64,000 bases of DNA, taken from NCBI GenBank assembly GCA_001692895.1, contig KV748217.1:496001-560000 (forward strand), in the 5' to 3' direction. This DNA is from Cenococcum geophilum 1.58. Its lineage: Eukaryota > Ascomycota > Dothideomycetes > Gloniales > Gloniaceae. The notes beneath the pieces are model-generated. The model made no database searches, was not told the origin of the DNA, and worked only from the letters and a program-made list of their open reading frames with translations. Below, one piece after another: positions 55,845 to 64,000 of the stretch. Within the stretch, counting starts at the first letter, position 1; each line of letters starts with the position of its first letter. A program made the position numbers and the translations under genes.

Positions 55845-56175
55845 GCACTAGCACCTACCTTTTTTATAAATATTGTGGCACTTTTAAGAGCTATTAATAA
55901 CGATATCTATTTTAACTTAAGACGAAACTTATAAGGGATCTTTTGGCCCCTTACTAGCTGCATTGCCTAGGAGCTCTTAGGGGTAGCTAAGGCCTAGCCA
56001 AAGGCTAGGCTTAGTACCTCCTTATAAGCACCTTAGGCTTACAGCCCTTTCCCTCCTTATCGGTTCGTCTCTCTCTCCCTATACTAGGCTATTGCCTACT
56101 CTTATTACCATATTGTCCTCTTCTATCAACTCTCCTTATAACTTATACTTGGCTTACCTGCTCCCTATTATATAC
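55845..56175 (+). pseudogene. Copia 3 protease continuation
   Basis: After the MITE the frame resumes (STYLFYKYCGTFKSYQQRY-type sequence, usually N-I-V-S/A-L-K) and reaches the copia 4 insertion. A GC-richer stretch at 55930-56060 with TTAGGGGTAGCTAAGGCCTAG includes a short palindrome, GGCCTAGCCAAAGGCTAGGC. The last ~100 bp is AT-rich filler. Confidence 0.5.
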
Positions 56176-56357
56176 TATTAGTAATATAAGGTGATACTAC
56201 GTATCTATAAGTTGTAGGTAGTATAATGATTATTATTTTATATCTCGTTCTTGCTTAAGGAAGGCGAGGAGCTTAGGGCTCCTCGCCACGCTAGTGCCGC
56301 GGCGATACGTAACGGTAACTTACCTTGCGTGACAGCAACTTACCTATATTCCCAACA
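56176..56357 (-). repeat. Left (3') LTR of copia 4
   Basis: 182 bp. It contains a strong hairpin GGCGAGGAGCTTAGGGCTCCTCGCC with 10-bp perfect arms, also present in the right LTR, so it is a feature of the LTR and may shape its transcript end. Confidence 0.9.
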
Positions 56358-56536
56358 CTAGCAACTCTTTTTTTACGGTTGCCATCTATATATATATACC
56401 ACTTAACTAGCGTAATAAATATTAATCCTCCTTACTTACTATTGCTATTATAATATAAGTCTCGCTGTCCTAAAATTTGCCTCTTAGCACGTAGTGCTTT
56501 CTTACTTAAGAGTTGCAGGTAGATATCTTATTAGGA

Positions 56537-56617
56537 GGGCCGCTAAGGCGCTAGTAGTAAGCGAGCTAATAGCGATTTTTTATCCCGGGGATAGAAAATC
56601 CTAATTAGTTAGTTTAA
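56537..56617. repeat. Shared palindromic module, copy in copia 4
   Basis: GGGCCGCTAAGGCGCTAGT, GCGAGCTAATAGCG, palindrome GATTTTTTATCC / GGATAGAAAATC around a CGGG centre, then CTAATTAGTTAGTTTAA. It lies just inside the 3' LTR, as in copia 2. Confidence 0.65.
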
Positions 56618-56689
56618 GTTAGGGTCTATAGAATATTATGCTTCTACTCCCTTTTAACCTAACCTTTAACTTGTATACGTAGAGTATTT

Positions 56690-59600
56690 ATATTAATAAA
56701 TATCTCTAGTACCTTATTTAGGTTTGCCTTTATTATTATATCTACCGGGTTATCTTAGCTATTAATCTATTAAATCTTAAAGAGTTTTTAACACTTATAG
56801 GATTGCTAAAGTGCCATAATATTAATTATAAGGCGCTTCTCCTTTATAGTACTAAGCTTAACTAAATACTTATAGAGGGAATATAAGTCGGTATATACAA
56901 TTATAGGGATAATAAGAAGTTTAAGTTAATCTATAATTATCTTTAGGGTAGTTCCAATTGCAATTGCTATATTAACTCTGCTAACTATTCCATATATCTC
57001 TAACGCTAGGACGCTTTAAGTAACGCGCTTGCTTTTAGTTAAGCTCTAATAAATAAGATTACTATAGATTATAAAGTTATTCTCTCTAGTAAATTCGTTT
57101 ATAATAATAATCTTATATCCTAACTAGGAGCTAAAATCTTTATTATTTATAAATAATCTATTAACAAATATAAAAAGCTTGGTAGTAGGAAGATTAATAG
57201 GTATGTGGGGTAGTCCCCAATTAAGATAGTTTATTTACTAAAAAAAACATTTATTTAGGGCAAGAACGTTATCCTTAGTTAGTTCCTAGTATTAGGTAGT
57301 AATAAAGAGATTAAATAAAGCCTTAGGTTGACAGATAGAAGTAATATAAGCTTTATAAGCGCATTACTCCACATATCCTTATTTTAGAGAATTAGCGTTA
57401 ATAACATTAATCTTCTTACCTTAACCCTTCTAGCGTAAAGCAATAGAATCCTTGTTTAGGGAGAGGGTATATCTATTAAAAAGTAATAGTGTTGTTAAAT
57501 TAAGCTTTTCCTTTAGCTTTGCTATAAAATTTACCTTTATTAACTTATCTTCTTTAAAAGCTAAGAATTAGCCGTCTCCTAAAATAATTATATTATTAGT
57601 TTATATACCAACAATTCCAAATAAAGTTCCTATAGTTATAATTAGGAAGTATAAGTTAAATATAAAAGTAGTTATTAAAAGCTTCTCTTTATAGTACTTG
57701 CTATAGGTAGCCCACTAATAGGTTCCTGCCTCTGTAATTCTATATAATAGCTTAAGCATAACCATAATTATATCTTCGGGATATTGGTAACGAATTTACT
57801 CTAAAAGGTATGCTAATATTAAGTGCTAAAGGTGTATCTCTAATTAGGTATAGGCCTAAGTAATATCTTATAAATAGACCGCTATTCTATTCTTTATTAA
57901 GGAGGGAGCTAGTATAATAATAACTTACTAACTAGCTCGTTAAATTATAGGAGATTGTATAAAAATTACCTCCTTATTATTATTATTATAACCTTAAATA
58001 ATAAGCCTTAATTTCTAAAATAGGGCATTAGTAGCTTTGCCTTTAATCTTATTAACTATTTTTAACTTAAAGATATAAACTTTACCGAACTTAGTAGGGT
58101 TATACTTCTTAAATTTAAAGACTCCTCTTATAATAAGACCGTCGATCTCCTACTTATTAGATACTTAAAAAGGAGCTTTAGGAGTTATAATACGACCTTC
58201 CTTTTAGAGCTATTTTGCGAGCTTAAAGTTAGCCTTCTTCTTAGTTATTATAAAGGCCATTAATAACTTAATTCTATTCTTAATAGCGGCAATAAATTGC
58301 TCTTTAAAATTAATAAGATATTAGCGATTTTATAATCCCTTTAGGCGACCTCTACCGCGTTATAGTTACGGCATATCTACTATAATTATATTAGGATTAT
58401 AGTTATCTTTTAGAGCACGTTAATCGTAGTTCTTCTTTAGGGCATTTTTTTAGGGCATCCTGCAAAGGCTTAAAACTATTATCTTTATAGTAAGGCTTAA
58501 TAACGGTTAAATGGAATTAAGTAGGTTTATAAGGCATCTAAATAGTATAAGTTTAACTATTAATTATAATAAGTTAATATAGACCTAACTATTCTCCCTT
58601 TTTACGCTATACGCGTACCTTAGACTAAAGTGGTAGATTAAGCGTAGTTAAGGTATTTAGGCCATTTCTTATTTCTAATACGTCGTTAACCTAGCATATA
58701 GCATAAAGATATCGCACCTTCTTTATTACCTTATAAATAGCCTCAGCTTATTATATAATAGAGGAGGATAGTAGAAAATTATTAGTTATTTAAGGGTAGG
58801 CGCTAGAGACTAGTAATATAGGTATAAGTTTATCTAGGCTAGCGGAATTATTAATGGCTTTAATAGCCATTTATAAGGTAAGTTCTTCGCTAGCGTTCTT
58901 TAGTTCTAAAGAAATAATCTTATATACGTGGCGTAATGGCGTATAATATTACTCTACTTTTTTTAACGCTATTATATGCCTTAATAGGAACTTCCTTAAC
59001 CTTAATTACTATTACCTTTATTTATTATTAAAACTCTATAAATAAGAAGTTCTTTTCTATATTATAGATAATTTAGTTAGGGGGTCCTAGGTAGATATTA
59101 ATTTAGTATAATTAAAGAGTATCTTATATGTTCCTAGCTAATATATCCTTTAAGAATTATACGGCTTAGAAGGAGGTTAAGAAGTTAATAACTTAGAGTA
59201 CTAGCTTACCGTTAAAATATATAACGTCGACAATAATATAGAAGTTAAAGTTATAGTTATTTTTAAGAGTGAACTTAAATCGGCTAGGGGACTTCTAGTT
59301 TATTTAGTAGTAATAATAGTATTTTATAAGATGCTTAATTACTTTAACCTTAACTTTATAGCCTACTTACTAAAGAACCCTAATTAATTAATAAACGGAT
59401 AGGTGGCTAAAACAACGGTATAGTTAGCGTAACTCTAACTTAGTTAAGTGGCTTTAAGCAATACTCTTTTCTAGTTAATAAAGGAGTAACTAGGGGTAAC
59501 CCTACTTGCGTATAACAGGCACCTAATTATCTCCTTAAATAAGTATATTCTTAAGGTTATTAAGCTTAACGCCTAATTTATTTATATCTCTAATATAAAA

Positions 59601-61100
59601 TATAAATAGGGTGTTTATAGAAATAATATAAAAAGTAATATACCCTAAGGGGGTTTAAACCCTAATTATACTAANAGAGATTNTAGTACCNTTGCTAAAA
59701 NNAATTNTNTANTAGCNTNNNNTTAAATNGTTAATNTAAANANAGNTATTAAGCTNNTAAAGGGCTTAAACTTAAGGTTCTCCTACTATAGATACTCCTA
59801 CGGCTCTAGTGTCTAGCATAATACTATAAAAGACGTTCGCTAAGTATCTATTATTAAAGGAGAACGTAGAACTCTCCCTTAGCTTATTAAAGATATCTAA
59901 CTTTATAATAGAGTAGAGCGTAAATTAGTTATTAAGAACAGCGACAGTATATATCCCATTTACCTCACTATACTTAGTAAAGTATTAGTTAGGTAAGTAG
60001 TCCTTAATTTCTATATCTATAAGGAGCTATTTAGTCTTATTAACCTTACCCTTAAGATCTTCTACGCCTTTATATTAAACTAGAAAGCTTTAGAAGTAGG
60101 CCATAATAACTTTATAATTTTTAATATTTCTTATACTTTAACGGAACTTATTATATACCTCCTTTTACTTATTAAGGGAGTGTCTAGTTAACTAGTAATT
60201 TAGTTTCTTACAAACGTAGTACTTTTTTTAGTAATTACTTTAAAATAAACCTCTATAAGGACCTCTATAATTACCTTATAGTTAACATTAATTATACCCT
60301 TTACTATATTCCCTACTACAGCTACTATATATTTAGTTAGTTTAGTTATACTCGTATTAGTTAGGAATATTTAGTTAGGTAGGGTTTTTAATATAGAACT
60401 GTTAAGATTCTTATATTTATATTACAGTACCTATAGCAGAGCGTAGCTCGGCATATACTCCTTTAAATATATTTATAGGTTTATATAGCGCTAAATTACA
60501 CTTAGGAATGCTATAGTAGGCTAAGATAACCTGGTCCCTTAGGCTATTCTTATTTTAGTAAGTTTTAGTAAAGCTACGTTGGATTTTCTAGAGTTTATTA
60601 AAGAGTAGTTAAAGGCACTCTAAACAAGTCTTTATTAAGTTAAAAGCGATAACTCTTTAGAATGTAGTCTTCTGCCATTTAGATATATAAAGCTAGCAAT
60701 TCTTATTAGTCTTAAAGTAGGCTCTAATAAGCTAAAGCATTATATTAAAGCTATAGTTTCTACCTATAATATAGTTGTAATAAAATGTCGCCGCCTATCC
60801 CTTTAATATAACTAAAAAAGCATAATAAAACTAGTGGCATTAGATTCTAACATTACTATAGCAGTTATAAAAGACCTATAGTTTTATTCCAAGCATATTA
60901 TATAGTTCTCCTTTAAACTTCTTCTCCTCGTCTAAATATACCTTTATTAAATTTATAACTTCTTATAATAGAGGCTTACTAGTTAGCTAGGGTAGAGAAG
61001 CTAAAGGCGGCAGAGGTAGAGGAAGAGTACCTCTAGGTAGGAGAGCACCTTTAGGTAGAAGAGCACCTTTAGGTAGAATAGTAGCGTTCTAGGGGTTTCA
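56690..61100 (-). pseudogene. Copia 4 pol relic
   Basis: Minus-strand RT near 57830-57560: RITEAGTY then WATYSKYYKEKL, FGIVGIQTNNIIILGD (usually MQTDDTxILGD), FIAKLKEKLNLTTLLLFN and ALRQKGQGKKINVI. RNase H follows to about 56690 with NPVDIIIKANLNKVLE as the C-terminal landmark. Integrase lies at about 59000-59500. The catalytic DD of RT reads NN, a G-to-A effect. A three-unit GGTAGAAGAGCACCTTTA repeat lies near 61015-61075. Dead. Confidence 0.85.
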
Positions 61101-61909
61101 TTCCAAATTAAAGTTACCTTTTAAAGAATATAGGTTAGTTTTAGGTTTCCGTAGTTAACATATAATCTTAGCTTCCGTCTATACTAGTTCTTCTATACTA
61201 ATAATAACGGCCTAAATATTACTAGTAATTAGGTTACTGTTTTTAGTAATATATACCCCATTCCTATAGAGGAAGTCTTAAAAATCCTAAACAATATTAA
61301 TATTGCTAAGTGCCTAGGTGTTGGCGGTCTATCCTATAAAATCCTCCCTAAAATATTCCCACAGCTATAGATTAGCGTAGTGCCTACTTTAGTAGAATAT
61401 AATACGGTATAGAAGAAAGCTATTAACTTATTTTATGGTATAAGTTATTATATTAATAGTAAATTCGTCCTAATCTTGTTTAATAAGTTTCGCGTATAAA
61501 GCTACCCTTAGTAGTAAAAAGTCTTCCTAGTTATTTAAGGTAGGCGTAGCTATATTTTTAGGGAGAGGGAAGTGTTATTAGGATAGGGATTATTGTTTAG
61601 TACGCGTTTATAATATATATTTACAATTATAGGGCTTAGGACTAGTTCTAGCCTTAAATCGTAAAGACTTATAAAGTATATTATTCTACGTAATAAACAC
61701 AAGAATCTATAATCTAGGAAAGGCTTAGGACCAGTTTTAGCCTTTAGATCCTTAGATTTGTAGAAGAGTTCTATTTAAGGTTTAGGACCAGTTCTAACCT
61801 TAAAAAATAGCTTCCTCTTGCATAAGTAGCACTAGTATAGTGGCTTATCTCTTCTTAGTAAAATACCTAGCTATTCTATAGTATAACAGTAAAGTTAACT
61901 ACTAATCAG

Positions 61910-62091
61910 TGTTGGTAATATAAGGTAATATCACGTATCTATAAGTTGTAGGTAGTATAATAATTGTTATTTTATATCTTGTTCTTACTTAAGGAAGGCG
62001 AGGAGCTTAGGGCTCCTCGCCACGCTAGTGCCGCGGCGACACGTGACGGCAACTTGCCTTACGTGATGGCAACTTACCTATATTCCCAATA
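61910..62091 (-). repeat. Right (5') LTR of copia 4
   Basis: 182-bp copy of the left LTR with the same GAGGAGC...GCTCCTC hairpin. Confidence 0.9.
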
Positions 62092-63290
62092 TATACCCTA
62101 GCAATATGCCTTATAAAACTTGCTATACTATCTAATAATTAGCGAAATAGTCTACTATATAAAACGGCTAGGGGGCTACTAGGCACTAATATATAGAGAG
62201 CTTATAAATACCTTAGATTTAACTTAATTAACATTCCTAACCTCTAAGAGATTCTAGCCTAGCCATATAGCCTATAAACTAGCTGGAGCCACAGCTATAA
62301 AATAGTATAAAATACTCGGCTATATAGAACCTAACGCTATTAAGTAGCTTCCTAAGTATATTAATAGCGTAGCGCTAACCAAACTAACCATTAAATAAGC
62401 ACCGCTTAAAGTTAAATATAAAGTTTGCTTATTAGTAAAGCACATATAATAGATCTCTTAAAGATAAGAATATAAATATTTAGCTACTTAACTATTTAAA
62501 CGGTTAGTATTTAATATTATTAATCTTAGAGTATCTAAATATAACGGCGATAGATATATTATATATTTCTATTATATATATTCCAAATTAAATTTTATGT
62601 CTACCTCTAGAAATAGGGATAAAGCTACTATCCTACTTATTATCTGAAAGACTTACTATCTAATTAAAATACGATTGTATTAAGACGTTATTTTTTTTCT
62701 AGAGTAATAATAAATTCGTATTTAGACAAATAGGAGATACCCTATAGATGTAGTATATAGATAATAGCATTACCTTTAAATGCTGAGTACTATATATTAA
62801 GGAATAAAATAGCGGAGCTAAATAATCTGGATAAACCCTTATAGAATAATTAAGGGCTATATAGCTGGAAGTATCCTTACCCCTATTTTTAGGACTAGAA
62901 GCTTTTCTTACTACTAGCTATATACTTAATTAAACTCTAAATAAGCAACTAAGGTGGGAAACTCCGTATAAAATCGCCTACGGCAAGCCGCTATTACTTA
63001 CCTATATATATATATATACGGTTATAAGACCCATATATTAGATAAATAAGTTAAAAGGGAAGATAAGCTAGCTCCTTATATATTAATTAAACACCTAGTC
63101 GGCTATAATTTAACTAATATCTACTAAATCTAGATTCTAAACCTCTATAATGTTATTTAAACTAGTGACGTTATATTTAATAAGACCTTATTTAGGTATT
63201 AATCTACTAGAGCCTCTCTATAAGGACAAATTTATCCTATATATAGATTAAACGTCTATATTTAAATTAAACGATTTAGTAAAGCTTCCT
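62092..63290 (+). pseudogene. Copia 3 integrase
   Basis: Continuation of copia 3 after copia 4. Landmarks: FNIINLRVSKYNGDRYIIYF, STSRNRDKATILLII, LNSKQATKVGNSVQNRL (former rTPYE-type region), YLYIYIYGYKTHILDKQVKR, EDKLAPYILIKHLVGYNLTN and YNVIQTSDVIFNKTLFRY. These follow the copia integrase and its C-terminal segment. RT is not reached before the sequence changes at about 63500. Confidence 0.75.
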
Positions 63291-63500
63291 ATAAAGGATA
63301 TTAAATAGTTACCAACTCTTAGTAGAATGGTATCTCTAGATTTACTAGAATTAAATACCTTATTATAAGGACTTTAAGACAATGTCCTAGATATAATTAA
63401 AGTAATTCTTATCTAACTAAGTAGTTTACCAAAACTGCCTAATTAAGTATTAAATACTGCTCTATATACTAACAAAATTACAGCTAAACTATTAGGATTT
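63291..63500 (+). other. Copia 3 downstream remainder
   Basis: AT-rich continuation without a clear motif; probably the integrase-RT linker of copia 3. Confidence 0.3.
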
Positions 63501-63740
63501 TTTTTTGGCCAGCTAAAAGTTAGGGTTTACGAAACCTGCAAAACCTGCGAAACCTATAATTTGCAGCAACTTGTGGCAATTTGCTATAAATATATAGGCT
63601 ACTTTTGCACCCGCCTACCCTATTTATGTGTTTGTAGTAAATTGCTGCAAATAACCGCAAATTATTAAAATCGCGACTTAAGCAAGTTAAGTAGAGCCTA
63701 ATTTTTAGCTGTAAATTTGTTCTTTTTTAATATAAAGCTC
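63500..63740. other. Less mutated stretch with inverted GCAAATT blocks
   Basis: Composition becomes more balanced. AAACCTGCAAAACCTGCGAAACC repeats a 9-bp unit, and AATTTGCAGCAACTTG / CAAATAACCGCAAATT form short inverted repeats. It may be the edge of a new element whose body is the repeat array that follows. Confidence 0.35.
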
Positions 63741-64000
63741 TATATAGAGTTTTATAGTAGACATTATAGTAAGTATAAAGCTCTATATAGATCTTTAATA
63801 GAGCTCTGCGTAAAGCTTTAATGGAGCTCCGCGTAGAGCTTTAATAGAGCTCCGCGTAGAGCTTTAATAGAGATCCATGCAGAGCTTTAATAGAGCTCCG
63901 TGCAGAGCTTTATATAAAGCTTTAGTAGAGCTCCGTATAGAGCTTTAAGGGAGCTTCGTGCAGAGCTTTGTGTAAAGCTTTAGTGGAGCTCTGTGTAGAG
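63740..64000 (+). repeat. 12-bp / 24-bp GAGCTTTAATA-GAGCTCCGCGTA array, truncated by the window end
   Basis: Alternating 12-bp units GAGCTTTAATA(A/G) and GAGCTCCGYGYA repeat to the end. The unit is a close relative of the GAGCTTCGTGCA arrays inside the Mutator-like element at 42914-43965. Confidence 0.8.

Larger units (their letters stand above)
54230..56175 (+). mobile_element. Copia 3 relic, left part (gag-protease)
   Basis: A plus-strand copia of a different family from copia 1/2. LTRs were not identified. The element resumes at 62092, after copia 4, whose TSD TATAC marks the break. It is also interrupted by a MITE at 55509. Confidence 0.7.
56176..62091 (-). mobile_element. Complete Ty1/copia element (copia 4)
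   Basis: 5,916 bp with two 182-bp LTRs (56176-56357 and 61910-62091) and a perfect TSD TATAC (56171-56175 and 62092-62096). The LTR ends are TGTTGG...CCAACA, each retained in one copy and mutated in the other (TATTAG; CCAATA). Pol domains are on the minus strand. It is nested in copia 3 between protease and integrase. Scattered ambiguous bases occur at 59675-59757. Confidence 0.93.

Noticed and set aside
61240-61450. Possible LINE reverse transcriptase start on the plus strand (segment with IAKCLGVGGLSYKIL)
   Set aside because: The resemblance to a K-x-x-G-x-D-G-(I/L) motif is short, it lies in the leader of copia 4, and no further RT motif follows.

Overview
This window reads as nuclear DNA of a filamentous ascomycete (Pezizomycotina). 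The first ~5.4 kb has balanced base composition, fungal-type promoters and a 58-nt GT-AG intron. The remaining ~58 kb is very AT-rich and consists of recognisable retrotransposon and DNA-transposon genes in which Gln and Trp codons have become TAA/TAG. That is the expected outcome of repeat-induced point mutation (RIP; C to T on either strand, mainly CpA to TpA). Almost every apparent open frame in this part is a chance frame or lies in a low-complexity array.

Left flank (1-5.4 kb): one convincing intact gene, a small secreted GPI-anchored cell-wall protein on the minus strand (3049-3585). There is also one decayed Cys-rich, single-TM surface-protein gene with an intron and several frame breaks (1604-2545), and one weak small coiled-coil ORF (594-803). 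At 5363 the terminal inverted repeat of a Mutator-like element marks the start of the mutated region, followed by a ~413-bp fold-back element (5621-6033).

RIP region, reconstructed from target-site duplications (TSDs). A RecQ-like helicase relic (plus strand, from ~6.3 kb) is split by a complete Ty1/copia element (7070-13277, TSD TTAAT) and again by a solo Ty3/gypsy LTR (14552-14747, TSD GCGGA). Past its end and a 51-bp (17-aa) repeat field, a second copia of the same family lies in minus orientation. Its two outer ends, at 16286 and 44612, are 28 kb apart but share the TSD CTAAT. It was broken twice: a ~20-kb block (about 22271-42180) sits in its leader, and a 1.9-kb Mutator-like element (42441-44351, 9-bp TSD AACTTAATA, ~120-bp TIRs, 12-bp minisatellite cargo) sits in its 5' LTR. 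Further right are a pair of tandem paralogous gene starts (44953 and 53819), a full minus-strand Ty3/gypsy element (45570-52503), a third copia family (gag at 54.3-55.5 kb, integrase at 62.1-63.3 kb) carrying a hardly mutated TA-flanked MITE (55509-55842), and a fourth copia (56176-62091, TSD TATAC) inserted into the third. The window ends inside another 12-bp GAGCTT-type repeat array.

The most interesting object is the ~20-kb block inside copia 2. It carries a Plavaka-type (CACTA-like / KDZ group) transposase relic, a SNF2-type helicase relic, a ZNFX1-like SF1 helicase fragment, an unrecognised conserved reading frame, many minisatellites and subterminal repeats. It may be one giant DNA transposon with helicase cargo, or a stack of insertions; sequence alone does not decide. 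A second cross-element signal is a short palindromic module found in copia 2, copia 4 and, split in two, in the gypsy element. Coordinates of decayed genes are approximate; LTR, TIR and TSD coordinates were read base by base.
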